From: CALMAK01 sp964392265
GTDB taxonomy: Bacteria > Patescibacteriota > Saccharimonadia > Saccharimonadales > Saccharimonadaceae
NCBI GenBank assembly: GCA_964392265.1
Contig: CAYMOS010000004.1
Span: 134,225 to 198,224 of the forward strand
Length of the DNA: 64,000 nucleotides
Reading direction: 5' to 3'
In this document: positions 41,865 through 51,078 of the stretch, one piece after another
Position numbering within the stretch: position 1 is the first letter of the stretch
Layout: each line of letters begins with the position of its first letter
The notes under the pieces: generated by a model
The model's input: only the letters and a program-made list of their open reading frames with translations
What the model was told of the DNA's origin: nothing
Database searches by the model: none
Translations under genes and position numbers: made by a program

Positions 41865-43649
41865 ATGCGTATTTCTGATGCCATCATCGAAAAAATCCTA
41901 ACAAAGGGAAATCTTGCAACCGTCGAACGGATTGCTTCTCTTAAGGATGAGGCGAAAAAGTCAAAACGACCACTTCAACAACTTGTCACCGAACAGCAAA
42001 TCATCAGTACGACCGACCTTATCAAAGCATATGCTGACAACGTTGGTATTCCCTACATCGAACTTGATGCTAAAGGTATCCCACCCGAGGTTCTTAATAA
42101 AATTCCTGAACGTGTTGCCCGGCAGTATAATGCCGTTCTCTTTAAGATCGACGAGGACGGCACCCATCACCTCGCCATTGAAGACCCAGATGACGTCCTG
42201 GCGGTTAACTTCCTCGAAAAAGAAATCGGCGAGAACACGAAGATTTACATTGCCCCCCGCAACAATATCATCGATGCCCTCGAAAATTATCGTGGCGACG
42301 TTAACGCTGAACTAAAAGAGGTCATTGATATCCAAAGGGAAGACAATACTGCTAATCAGGATGTTTCCGAGGCTGAAATCGCCGAAGATTCACCAATTGC
42401 CCAAACCGTCAACCTCCTTATTGAATACGCCATCAAGAGTAATGCCAGCGACATCCATATTGAACCGCGAGAGGAATATGTCCAAATTAGATACCGTATC
42501 GATGGTGTCCTAAAAGAAGTGAATCGCCTCCCGAAAAATGTTCTGGGTGCCCTGGTCAGCCGCGTGAAGATTCTCTCGAATCTTAAGATTGATGAGCGGC
42601 GCGTTCCTCAAGATGGTCGATTCAAAATTCGTGTTGGCGGTAAACAGTTTGCGCTTCGCGTTAGCACCCTGCCTATTACTGATGGCGAAAAGATTGTCAT
42701 GCGTATCCTCGATGAAAGTAACCGATCAGTCACCTTGGGTGATCTTGGCTACTGGGGACACTCTATCACCACCATGAATGACGCCATCGCTCAGCCGAAC
42801 GGCATGATTCTCGTTACCGGCCCGACGGGTAGCGGTAAATCGACCAGCCTTTTTAGCGCACTCTCCTTCCTTAATACCCCTGACGTCAATATTTCCACCA
42901 TTGAAGACCCTGTCGAATACAAAATTCCTGGCGTTAACCAGACGCAAACGAATTCAAAGGCTGGTATGACATTTGCGAACGGCCTCCGCGCCCTGCTACG
43001 TCAAGACCCGAATATTATCATGGTCGGTGAGATCCGCGACAGTGAAACAGCTAACCTAGGCATCCAGGCGGCTCTAACGGGACATTTGGTATTCAGCACG
43101 CTTCACACCAATAACGCCGCAACCGCACTCCCTCGCTTGCTTGATATGGATATCGAGCCCTTCTTGATCGCAAGTACCGTCAAGGCAATTGTTGGGCAGC
43201 GCCTCGTTCGCCGTCTTTCTCACACGAGTCGCATCAGCTACACTCCTTCTGATGAAGAAAAAGCAGCCGTCTTGCGCCTCTTTGGCCTTACTGAAGGTCA
43301 GTCGTTTGCCCGCATCCATGAACTAGAGAAACAGGCCGCTGCCGCCGGTATTGGAGGGGATGCTCCTCTTAGTACCGACGAGAATGGTATTAAAACGCTC
43401 TGGAAGGCCGATACCGAAGATAACGACGCAGCGGCACATGGAGGCTTTCGTGGACGTATCGGTATTTATGAGGTTCTCGGTAACTCACAAGCTATCCAAA
43501 AGCTGATTGTTGGTAACGCTACCAGTAGTCAGATTCAAGATCAGGCCGTATCGGAAGGCATGATGACGATGCAGCTAGATGGCATCATCAAAGCCCTAAG
43601 GGGCGACACAACAATCGAGGAAGTTCTCCGCGTCACGAGGGAACAATAA
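41865..43649 (+). CDS. pilB: Type IV pilus assembly ATPase PilB, 594 aa
   Basis: Hexameric ATPase that drives pilus extension. An N-terminal GspE/MshEN-type domain, then ASDIHIEPREEYVQIRYRID, Walker A GPTGSGKST (319-327), the Asp box STIEDPVEY, Walker B IIMVGEIRD (about 384-392) and the His box STLHTNNA. The tetracysteine zinc module usual after the His box is missing (only LVRRLSHTSRISY is seen). TACAAT ends 14 nt before the ATG. pilC follows after 6 nt. Confidence 0.93.
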   Translation: MRISDAIIEKILTKGNLATVERIASLKDEAKKSKRPLQQLVTEQQIISTTDLIKAYADNVGIPYIELDAKGIPPEVLNKIPERVARQYNAVLFKIDEDGTHHLAIEDPDDVLAVNFLEKEIGENTKIYIAPRNNIIDALENYRGDVNAELKEVIDIQREDNTANQDVSEAEIAEDSPIAQTVNLLIEYAIKSNASDIHIEPREEYVQIRYRIDGVLKEVNRLPKNVLGALVSRVKILSNLKIDERRVPQDGRFKIRVGGKQFALRVSTLPITDGEKIVMRILDESNRSVTLGDLGYWGHSITTMNDAIAQPNGMILVTGPTGSGKSTSLFSALSFLNTPDVNISTIEDPVEYKIPGVNQTQTNSKAGMTFANGLRALLRQDPNIIMVGEIRDSETANLGIQAALTGHLVFSTLHTNNAATALPRLLDMDIEPFLIASTVKAIVGQRLVRRLSHTSRISYTPSDEEKAAVLRLFGLTEGQSFARIHELEKQAAAAGIGGDAPLSTDENGIKTLWKADTEDNDAAAHGGFRGRIGIYEVLGNSQAIQKLIVGNATSSQIQDQAVSEGMMTMQLDGIIKALRGDTTIEEVLRVTREQ

Positions 43650-43655
43650 TGCATC

Positions 43656-44879
43656 ATGCCTAAGTTTTCCTATATTGCAACTGACCCTCATGGCAAAGTC
43701 GTTGACGGAACCGTCGACATGACCGATCGATCTGTCGTTATCGCTGCCCTCATCAAACAAGATCTTCGACCGATATCTGTACGCGAGGGCACGAAGACGA
43801 ACGCCTTGTCAAAATCGCTCTTTAGTAGCAACAAAGTCAAGAGTGATTCCCTCGTCATGTTTACCCGTCAGTTAAGCGCCATGGTAGGAGCGGGCGTACC
43901 CTTACTACGAGCTCTGGGATCACTTGAAGCACACAGCGAAAGCCCCGCTTTAAAAAAGATTCTCGCCGATATCATCAAAGATGTCGAGGGTGGCTCTCCC
44001 TTAGCTGATGCCCTCGAAAAACACAAAGGCACCTTTAGTGATGTCTATGTCAATATGGTACGTGCCGGTGAGGCAGCCGGTATCCTTGATGACATCCTCA
44101 AACGGCTTGCCATGCAGCAAGAAAAAAGCGCCTCAATGCGCAAAAAAATCAAAAGTGCCATGACCTACCCAATGGTGCTCGTTTTTATCACGATTGGTGC
44201 GTTTTTTGGGTTGATGATCTTTGTGATTCCCCAAATTGGTAAAATCATCAAAGATATGGGTGGCGAAGATGCCGAATTACCCCTCCTTACCAATATCATG
44301 CTGGGTATTAGTTCGGGTATCATTAGTTATTGGTACATCGTTCTACCGATTATTGGTGCGATTGTCTACGGTATCCTCCGCTATATCAAGACACCGGCGG
44401 GTAAAAAACGATTTCACACACTCGTTCTTAAACTGCCTGGAGTTGGAGGCATTATTAAAAAGGTAGCAGTGGCCCGCTTTACTCGCACCTTCTCTGCCCT
44501 GATGGGTGCGGGCGTCGCAGTTCTCGAGGCCCTATCGGTCACTTCACGAGCAGTAGGTAATAGTGTGTATGAAGAAGCGATTATAGATGCAGCCGAGCGG
44601 GTAAAAAACGGCAAACCACTCTCCGAGATTATAGAAGACAACCCTCTCTTTCCCGCTATCGTTGCACAAATGCTCTCGGTCGGTGAAGAGACCGGTCAAA
44701 CCGACACCGTCCTCGTGAAAGTAGCAGATTTTTACGAAGAAGAAGTTGATGTCGCCATCGACGGTATCAGCTCAATCATCGAACCAGTCATGATTGTCTT
44801 CATGGGAAGTATGGTGGGCGTGATTGCCGCCAGCGTCATGATGCCAATTGCAGGGCTTTCTAAAAGTATTAAAGCTTAA
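43656..44879 (+). CDS. pilC: Type IV pilus inner-membrane platform protein PilC, 407 aa
   Basis: Two repeated T2SSF domains, starting FTRQLSAMVGAGVPLLRALG and FTRTFSALMGAGVAVLEALS, each followed by conserved helices, with three membrane segments. It couples PilB to pilin assembly. No good Shine-Dalgarno in the 6-nt gap after pilB, so coupling is likely. Confidence 0.94.
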   Translation: MPKFSYIATDPHGKVVDGTVDMTDRSVVIAALIKQDLRPISVREGTKTNALSKSLFSSNKVKSDSLVMFTRQLSAMVGAGVPLLRALGSLEAHSESPALKKILADIIKDVEGGSPLADALEKHKGTFSDVYVNMVRAGEAAGILDDILKRLAMQQEKSASMRKKIKSAMTYPMVLVFITIGAFFGLMIFVIPQIGKIIKDMGGEDAELPLLTNIMLGISSGIISYWYIVLPIIGAIVYGILRYIKTPAGKKRFHTLVLKLPGVGGIIKKVAVARFTRTFSALMGAGVAVLEALSVTSRAVGNSVYEEAIIDAAERVKNGKPLSEIIEDNPLFPAIVAQMLSVGEETGQTDTVLVKVADFYEEEVDVAIDGISSIIEPVMIVFMGSMVGVIAASVMMPIAGLSKSIKA

Positions 44880-44910
44880 TTTACCCCTATTTTGCCTAAT
44901 ATGGTTATGG

Positions 44911-44916
44911 TATAAT
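44911..44916 (+). promoter_or_regulatory. Extended -10 of the pilMNO operon
   Basis: TGG-TATAAT, 23 nt before the pilM start. No strong -35. Confidence 0.6.
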
Positions 44917-44939
44917 TTGTATAAACAACAAGTGGGCAC

Positions 44940-45995
44940 ATGGCAAAATTATTCTATAAAGACAGGCCGATCATTGGCATAGATATTAGCAACACCGGGA
45001 TTAAGGTGATGGCTATTGATGCCAAACGTTGGTTAGTACTAGGATATGGATCGGTCGATCTCGAGCCCGCCAAGGTTAAAGAGGCATTCGAAGGTGACGG
45101 CGCATATCTCGTTAGCCACCTCTCAACCCTCCTCAAAGAAAAGATCGTTGGCACACTTCCTAGTAATCATGCTATCATTGGCCTTCCTACGTCTCGGACT
45201 TACTCCCGCACCTTTACCGTCCCGACAACCGTCGAAAAAGTACTGCATGACGCCGTTCTCACTGAGGCCGACCAATACATTCCTATCCCTTCAAATGCAC
45301 TCTATATCGACCACGAGATCATTGAACGGGACAAGGATAATTTGACCGTCCTTATGAGCGCAGTCAGTCAACCGGTCGTTGATAGTATCCTACATGTCGT
45401 CAACGAGGCTGGCCTGCGTCCCATTCTTATCGAGCCAAGTATTAGCGCGGTAGCACGCCTCTTAGCAGCAACCGAAGACGGACACTTGCCTACGGTTATC
45501 GTCGATATTGGCCCTGCCGGCACTGATATCGCTATTCTTGACGGCGAGGTCATTCGCGTCACAGGTAGCGTTGCAGTCGGTGGCAACACCTTGACGCTCG
45601 CCATCGCCAAGAAGCTAAATATCTCATTAGAGAATGCCCATCAGCTAAAAGTCCTAAATGGCCTCGGCGCAGGACCAAGGCAGCAGAAACTTGTTAGCGC
45701 CCTCGAACCCAGTTTAGAGCGAATCGCCACCGAGGTTCAAAAAATCATGCGTTACTATAATGAACGTATTAGTAAAGATCACAAACTCGAACAATTGCTT
45801 GTTGTTGGCAGCGGTAGTAATGTTCCTGGTATTGGTGAATATTTTACCGATAAACTCGTCATGCCAGCTCGTGTCGCCAGCCCCTGGCAGCGCCTTGATT
45901 TCGGCAAACTCCCTGAGCCCGCTCGGCAATTCCGACCGCGTTATATCACGGTTGCCGGACTCGCAATTGTTAATCCTGAGGAGGCACGCAAATGA
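44940..45995 (+). CDS. pilM: Type IV pilus assembly protein PilM, 351 aa
   Basis: Actin-like cytoplasmic ATPase that binds the PilN N-terminus. PIIGIDISNTGIKVMAIDAK is the phosphate-1 motif, TVIVDIGPAGTDIAIL phosphate 2 and LLVVGSGSNVPGIGEYF the adenosine motif. It overlaps pilN by 4 nt. Confidence 0.93.
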   Translation: MAKLFYKDRPIIGIDISNTGIKVMAIDAKRWLVLGYGSVDLEPAKVKEAFEGDGAYLVSHLSTLLKEKIVGTLPSNHAIIGLPTSRTYSRTFTVPTTVEKVLHDAVLTEADQYIPIPSNALYIDHEIIERDKDNLTVLMSAVSQPVVDSILHVVNEAGLRPILIEPSISAVARLLAATEDGHLPTVIVDIGPAGTDIAILDGEVIRVTGSVAVGGNTLTLAIAKKLNISLENAHQLKVLNGLGAGPRQQKLVSALEPSLERIATEVQKIMRYYNERISKDHKLEQLLVVGSGSNVPGIGEYFTDKLVMPARVASPWQRLDFGKLPEPARQFRPRYITVAGLAIVNPEEARK

Positions 45996-46546
45996 TCAAC
46001 CTCCTTCCCCGAGAGCAACAAAAAGAAATCCGCGCGGCGCACACCAATACTCTTTTGCTACGTTACCTCATTCTCTTAGTAGGAGCTCTTTTGTTCCTCT
46101 TCTTTGCCATGGTTGTGACTTATTTCTCACTTAATACAACTGCGAGGCAGGCTGACGACACCAAGGCTCAAAACGAACGAGCGGCTACAGGGTACCGCGA
46201 AACTCAAGCCGTCGCAACTGTCCTACGATCCGAGTTATCGGTGGCCAAATCACTCTTTGAAAACGAAATTCGTTACTCTAAAGTATTCGTGCGTCTCTCG
46301 GCCCTTCTTCCCGAAGGGACCGCTCTTGATAGCCTTGAGATCGATGAAACCGCCTTCACCGCCCCAGTGAAATTGGCGGTAAATATCAAGGGCGAGCAAG
46401 AAGCAAGACGCTTGCAGGAAAGCTTCAGCGCCTCCCCTTACCTGTCAAATGTATCGATGGGTCGCGTTACGACCAACAGTAACGGTCAAACCTATCCCTA
46501 CACCGTAGAACTGCTTTTTACTCTCAATAGGAGCATCGCTCAATGA
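45992..46546 (+). CDS. pilN: Type IV pilus assembly protein PilN, 184 aa
   Basis: MINLLPREQQKEIR is the PilM-binding INLLP motif. One membrane helix (about 24-48) is followed by a coiled coil and a ferredoxin-like outer domain. Overlaps pilO by 4 nt. Confidence 0.9.
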   Translation: MINLLPREQQKEIRAAHTNTLLLRYLILLVGALLFLFFAMVVTYFSLNTTARQADDTKAQNERAATGYRETQAVATVLRSELSVAKSLFENEIRYSKVFVRLSALLPEGTALDSLEIDETAFTAPVKLAVNIKGEQEARRLQESFSASPYLSNVSMGRVTTNSNGQTYPYTVELLFTLNRSIAQ

Positions 46547-47133
46547 AAACACTGAATGCCATTAAATTTCGCTTGATGCTCATTGTCAGTATGGCAATCC
46601 TCGTCCTGATTATTATCGGGGTTTTCATTTTTGGCTACCGTTACCTACAAACTGTCGGCGAAGAAACAGCAAAGCGCCAAGCAGATGCCGCTGCGAGCGA
46701 AGACAGTATCAGCAATCTCAAGCTTCTGCAAATCCAATTAGGCAAACTGGAGGGTCTTAATGAAAAACTAGCTGGTTTACGAACCGCCAGTTCCCTGCCG
46801 CAATTTGACACCGAAAAAAGTCTTCGTACTATTGCTGCTCAGCTTGGATTACCCATCAAAGACATTACATTTGTTGATGATACTGCCTCTGAAGCAGCCA
46901 CTCAACCATCGTCTGGTACTGGCACTACCAAACCATCTCAAGCAACAGGAAAAAATTCAAAAATCTCATTCCAATTTGAACGCTCATTGTCATACAGTGA
47001 ACTAATTCGTTTTCTTGATGCAATTGAAACAAGCACACCGAAACTTACTATCAAAGGCGTAGGGCTGCCGAGCGGATCATCACGCGGATCAATTGATCCC
47101 GGCACGCTAACGCTAGAACTGGCAACAATGTAG
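46543..47133 (+). CDS. pilO: Type IV pilus assembly protein PilO, 196 aa
   Basis: One membrane helix (about 10-33), a coiled coil (45-80) and a PilO-like domain (FERSLSYSELIRFLDAIETS). A Ser/Thr/Pro linker splits the domain. Assigned mostly from position after pilN and architecture. Confidence 0.82.
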   Translation: MKTLNAIKFRLMLIVSMAILVLIIIGVFIFGYRYLQTVGEETAKRQADAAASEDSISNLKLLQIQLGKLEGLNEKLAGLRTASSLPQFDTEKSLRTIAAQLGLPIKDITFVDDTASEAATQPSSGTGTTKPSQATGKNSKISFQFERSLSYSELIRFLDAIETSTPKLTIKGVGLPSGSSRGSIDPGTLTLELATM

Positions 47134-47139
47134 GAGATA

Positions 47140-47454
47140 ATGATGGCAACGAAGAAACCCCAGAAGAAAACCAAGACGCCAGTCAAGAAACCGACGATGT
47201 CGATAGCAGATTTTTTTAGTCGCTTTCATGCGGTCATCTTCTTTGTAGTTGTCTGTGGCAGCTTGACCGCCATGGTGTATATGCTAAACTCCGTCATTAC
47301 CACCTCCTCAGCCCCGGCTGACTACCGGCCGCCTTCAACCAGTGCATCATTTGACACCAAGACGATCGATCAAGTCGAGCAGCTTCGCGGTCTTGATGAG
47401 GCGCCCGGCCCTTTCGCGTTACCCAGTGGTCGTAATGATCCATTCCCGCAATAG
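47140..47454 (+). CDS. Small pilus-operon membrane protein, possible PilP analogue, 104 aa
   Basis: A Lys/Pro-rich N-terminus, one membrane helix (about 30-52) and an outer tail ending PSGRNDPFPQ, like the GRxNPF end of PilP-type or pilus-operon proteins. It lies 6 nt after pilO with a GGAG site. The start may be the second ATG (47143). Role inferred from the operon only. Confidence 0.65.
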   Translation: MMATKKPQKKTKTPVKKPTMSIADFFSRFHAVIFFVVVCGSLTAMVYMLNSVITTSSAPADYRPPSTSASFDTKTIDQVEQLRGLDEAPGPFALPSGRNDPFPQ

Positions 47455-47495
47455 GCCTCTTTGACTACTCATGAAAAACCGCTTATACTAACACT

Positions 47496-48083
47496 ATGTT
47501 ACTCCTCGGCAAACGACTACTTGGGACCCCAGTTATGAGCCTTCAGGTTGGCGTAAAAGTCGCCGAGACTGTAGAGCCCGTCATTGATCCACGCAACCTG
47601 ATGGTAATTGCGTACGAAGTCGATGGACCCTTGCTGGAAAATCGGCCCCAGTTTATTAGAATTGCTGATATCCGAGAGCTAAGTGATATTGGCATGATTA
47701 TCGATAGTAGTGACGAGCTAGTAGGCGAAGATGATGTTATCAAGCTAAAAGAAGTTCGTGATATGAACTTCCAGCTGATCGGCATCAGGGTCATTGATGA
47801 TCGCGGGAAGAAATTAGGCAAAGTCGAAGATTATACGATTGATACCGACAGCTTCGTCATCCAGCAACTATCAGTACGTGGCGGGATGATGAGCAGCCTC
47901 TCAAGCACCGGACACGTCATCCACCGATCGCAAATTGTTGAAATCAGTGATACGACAATCACCGTCAAAAGTGCTGAGAAAAAACTCACCTCCCTCAACA
48001 CCACTGGCGAGATTCACCGTACCTACACAAACCCTTTCCGCAAACCAGCCGAGCCACAGCCAGAGACAACAACAACTGATTAG
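47496..48083 (+). CDS. PRC-barrel domain protein, 195 aa
   Basis: Two PRC-barrel-like modules: LLGKRLLGTPVMSLQVG onward and MNFQLIGIRVIDDRGKKLGK onward. RimM-like barrels bind RNA or proteins; the role is unknown. The C-terminal tail is Pro/Thr/Glu-rich. TATACT (47484-47489) ends exactly 6 nt before the ATG. It converges with recX, overlapping by 4 nt. Confidence 0.83.
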   Translation: MLLLGKRLLGTPVMSLQVGVKVAETVEPVIDPRNLMVIAYEVDGPLLENRPQFIRIADIRELSDIGMIIDSSDELVGEDDVIKLKEVRDMNFQLIGIRVIDDRGKKLGKVEDYTIDTDSFVIQQLSVRGGMMSSLSSTGHVIHRSQIVEISDTTITVKSAEKKLTSLNTTGEIHRTYTNPFRKPAEPQPETTTTD

Positions 48084-48730
48084 TCGCTCTCCTCAAGCGC
48101 CGATTTGATATCATCATAACGAAAGCCCTGTCGGGCAAGATACTGCATCAATTTTTGTTGATCGGGGTATTTTGACCGTTTTTTTGCAATTACTTTCGCA
48201 AGTTCGTCTTGGTCATTACGTCCACTTTCAGACAGCACGGTCGCAATCACCGCAGTGTCGATACCTTTTACCTGTAATTCAGCCTGTAGCTTGCGACGAC
48301 TCGCACCCTTAGTTTGGTTTCGATGCTCTACCCAATATTGGGCAAATTTCTCGTCGTCAATATAGCCCTTTTCAACCAATCGATCATAGACTCGATCAGC
48401 TACGGATTGACTAACACCCTCTCTTTCTTTGATCTCGCCCGTCCGCCTTTGCTTATACTTGGTGGTGCGCGTTTTTCGGTAGAGATAATCACGTACTTCA
48501 CGGGCACTGTGCGGTCTGAGGAGGCAATATTCCAATGTACGAGCGTATAGCTTACCAAAGGTTGATTCCGTCTCGAGACTCACCAGAAGCGCTTCATCAA
48601 TCTCGCTTCCCACCTTGATGCCCAAGTCGACCACTTGTGCAACGGTCAGACTCAGTCTATAGGCACCATCAATTGCGACGTTCACCCTGTCAGGGTTGCG
48701 AACTTGTGCCGACAGGCTAGTTATCTTCAT
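48080..48730 (-). CDS. recX: Regulatory protein RecX, 216 aa
   Basis: Binds and limits RecA filaments. LEYCLLRPHSAREVRDYLYR, ADRVYDRLVEKGYIDDEKFA and VEHRNQTKGASRRKLQAEL are the three-helix repeats of RecX. TATACT ends 7 nt before the ATG and overlaps the -10 of the divergent 48754 gene. recA is 1.1 kb away on the same strand. Confidence 0.9.
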   Translation of the reverse strand: MKITSLSAQVRNPDRVNVAIDGAYRLSLTVAQVVDLGIKVGSEIDEALLVSLETESTFGKLYARTLEYCLLRPHSAREVRDYLYRKTRTTKYKQRRTGEIKEREGVSQSVADRVYDRLVEKGYIDDEKFAQYWVEHRNQTKGASRRKLQAELQVKGIDTAVIATVLSESGRNDQDELAKVIAKKRSKYPDQQKLMQYLARQGFRYDDIKSALEESD

Positions 48731-48753
48731 AGAGTTTAGTATACACTAGGGAT

Positions 48754-49296
48754 ATGACAGAAATCGTACCAGAAACACCCTACGAACGCTTTAAAAAGAC
48801 GTATACACCACTCTACCGCGTCCTCCTTGTCCTTGGCATTCTTGCTGTATTTATGTCACTGGCCGCCCTTACGAATCTTCGGACGATCCTTGACTACTTC
48901 GCAAGCGATCCCATCTATGCCACAAGCGGGACAATCTCAGCGCTGGTTGTACCAGCTCTGATGATCGCCTCACTCATATTATTATGGAAAAAACACCCTA
49001 CTGGGCTACGCCTTAGGTTAATCGGCTATGCCGTCTCTATTAGTGCGTCTTTTCTTGCCTTCTTCACCTCTAAGGAAACCCTCACAAACGCCACCCGCGA
49101 CGTCATCGAAGCAGCCGTGCGTGACGGCAATGGTGCTATTACTGAGGAATTGGCGACCCAACTGACTCATGCTTCATTCTACGGCTCCCTTTATCTCTCT
49201 ATTGGTCTCAGCCTGTTATTTGCATGGTTGTGGTGGAAGGCATGGAAGAGACAAATGAAAGTTGACCACAAGAAGAACACCTCACCTCGTACTTAG
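48754..49296 (+). CDS. Membrane protein, 180 aa
   Basis: No family recognised. Four hydrophobic segments (about 20-42, 58-78, 86-105 and 147-168), short basic ends. TACACT (48742-48747) ends exactly 6 nt before the ATG and shares bases with the recX -10, so the two divergent genes compete for one promoter site. Confidence 0.65.
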   Translation: MTEIVPETPYERFKKTYTPLYRVLLVLGILAVFMSLAALTNLRTILDYFASDPIYATSGTISALVVPALMIASLILLWKKHPTGLRLRLIGYAVSISASFLAFFTSKETLTNATRDVIEAAVRDGNGAITEELATQLTHASFYGSLYLSIGLSLLFAWLWWKAWKRQMKVDHKKNTSPRT

Positions 49297-49817
49297 GAGG
49301 TGGCAATTCCGTAGTAGTGTTGCGCTGTCTGCTTGAGGCCGTCGGTTATATTGCCCTCGGCCACAATTACGGCTAGTTCTTCTGGGGTTACCCAGCGCAG
49401 CTCAGCTACCTCCTCTGACTGGGGGGTTACCTTGATCGTTCGTGGCACGACGGCCTTATATACTTTTGTAAATCGATTCATTTTATTACCCGCCGGGTCG
49501 ACAACTTCACCGTAAAAGTATGCTTGTTCCTCTAAGGCTACACCCTCGATACCCACTTCTTCATAGAGCTCGCGCTCAGCCGCAACCTCATACGTTTCAC
49601 CATACGTAATATTGCCACCAGCCGATGTATCCCAACAACCAGGGTAAGTCTTTTTCGTTTCAAGACGTTTTTGCAACAAGACATTGCCGTCGCTGTCCTC
49701 AACCGACACGCGTACAATCCGATAGCGGGCACCTGACTTGCGCGAATCATCACGTCCAATCGGGCCTATAGGGTGATCATTCTCATCGACATGCCAGATC
49801 TGCTCTTGACCAGCCAT
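49293..49817 (-). CDS. Nudix hydrolase, IDI-like, 174 aa
   Basis: A perfect Nudix box: GGNITYGETYEVAAEREL, then YEEVGI. The opening EQIWHVDENDHPIG and PGCWDTSAGG are like isopentenyl-diphosphate isomerase and YfcD-type Nudix proteins. It lies 2 nt after recA in one transcript. Confidence 0.87.
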   Translation of the reverse strand: MAGQEQIWHVDENDHPIGPIGRDDSRKSGARYRIVRVSVEDSDGNVLLQKRLETKKTYPGCWDTSAGGNITYGETYEVAAERELYEEVGIEGVALEEQAYFYGEVVDPAGNKMNRFTKVYKAVVPRTIKVTPQSEEVAELRWVTPEELAVIVAEGNITDGLKQTAQHYYGIATS

Positions 49818-49819
49818 CT

Positions 49820-50857
49820 CTACGCCTCTTGTTCGGCTACTTTTGCGCGGACTTTCTGATCAATCTCTTCGAGGACTTCTGGGTTTTCCTTGAGATATTT
49901 CTTTGTTGCCTCACGGCCTTGACCAATCTTGGCGTCATTGTAGTCAAACCATGCACCAGATTTACCGACGATACCATGCTGCACAGCAAGATCTAAGACA
50001 TCACCAGTCTTTGAAATACCTTCGTTATACATGATGTCGAACTCAGCTACACGGAAAGGCGGCGCAATCTTGTTTTTGACGATCTTGACCTTGGTGCGGT
50101 TTCCGATAATATCTTCACCTTCTTTGATCTGACCAGTGCGGCGAATATCCATACGGACCGAAGCATAAAACTTCAACGCGTTACCACCAGTGGTTGTTTC
50201 TGGGTTACCAAACATCACGCCAATCTTCATACGGATCTGGTTAATAAAGATAACTGTCGTCTTTGACTTGTTAATAATACCCGTCAACTTACGCAGCGCC
50301 TGGCTCATCAGACGAGCCTGCAGACCCATGTGACTGTCGCCCATATCACCATCAATTTCAGCCTGTGGTACAAGGGCTGCTACCGAGTCAACGACCACTA
50401 GATCAACAGCATTTGATCGTACCAGTGTTTCAGCAATCTCAAGTGCTTGCTCGCCATTGTCTGGCTGCGACACAAGCAAGTTATCAGTATCAACACCTAG
50501 TTTACGTGCATATGCCGGATCAAGCGCATGTTCGGCATCGATAAATGCCGCCGTGCCGCCCTTTTTCTGTACTTCGGCGATTGCGTGCAAGGTTAACGTC
50601 GTCTTACCAGAACTCTCTGGTCCGTAGATTTCAATAATACGGCCCTTTGGATAGCCACCGCCAAGCGTCAAGTCGAGGCTGAGTGCACCCGATGAGAACA
50701 ACTCCACATCAACGGTTGTGGTATCACCCAGTCGGCGAATAGCCCCATCACCAAACTGCTTGTTAATTTGTTCCTGCGCAAGGCCTAGTGCCTTCAATTT
50801 CGCATCACTTGCCACCGGCTTTTCACCAATAGGGTCTTTTTCTGCCTTTTTCGCCAT
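49820..50857 (-). CDS. recA: Recombinase RecA, 345 aa
   Basis: Strand-exchange ATPase. Walker A GPESSGKTT (79-87), FIDAEHALDPAYA, QPDNGEQALEI, the L2-region MFGNPETTTGGNALKFYAS and an acidic C-terminus. Full length. GAGAGGGA precedes the ATG. Confidence 0.97.
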   Translation of the reverse strand: MAKKAEKDPIGEKPVASDAKLKALGLAQEQINKQFGDGAIRRLGDTTTVDVELFSSGALSLDLTLGGGYPKGRIIEIYGPESSGKTTLTLHAIAEVQKKGGTAAFIDAEHALDPAYARKLGVDTDNLLVSQPDNGEQALEIAETLVRSNAVDLVVVDSVAALVPQAEIDGDMGDSHMGLQARLMSQALRKLTGIINKSKTTVIFINQIRMKIGVMFGNPETTTGGNALKFYASVRMDIRRTGQIKEGEDIIGNRTKVKIVKNKIAPPFRVAEFDIMYNEGISKTGDVLDLAVQHGIVGKSGAWFDYNDAKIGQGREATKKYLKENPEVLEEIDQKVRAKVAEQEA

Positions 50858-50889
50858 ATTCCCTCTCTTTCTATACTACTAGTGTACCA

Positions 50890-51075
50890 CTAGGAACGTT
50901 TTGCTGTCGAGAAGCCGATAGCAGCCACCACTAGTGTGGCGCCAGCCAGTAGCAGTAGCGTCATCTCAAGCGGCAAATCGTGGCGGATTGATGCGATAAG
51001 CGCCACCCCCAACCACATAACCGCAATAATTACCGCCGTATAGGGATATCTTGTAAGTAATATGACGTCCTTCAT
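50890..51075 (-). CDS. Tiny membrane protein, 61 aa
   Basis: Two hydrophobic segments (about 14-29 and 35-55) with a short loop HDLPLE. No family recognised. It starts 3 nt after the ABC1 kinase gene, which is preceded by another tiny two-helix protein. Confidence 0.6.
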   Translation of the reverse strand: MKDVILLTRYPYTAVIIAVMWLGVALIASIRHDLPLEMTLLLLAGATLVVAAIGFSTAKRS

Positions 51076-51078
51076 GTT

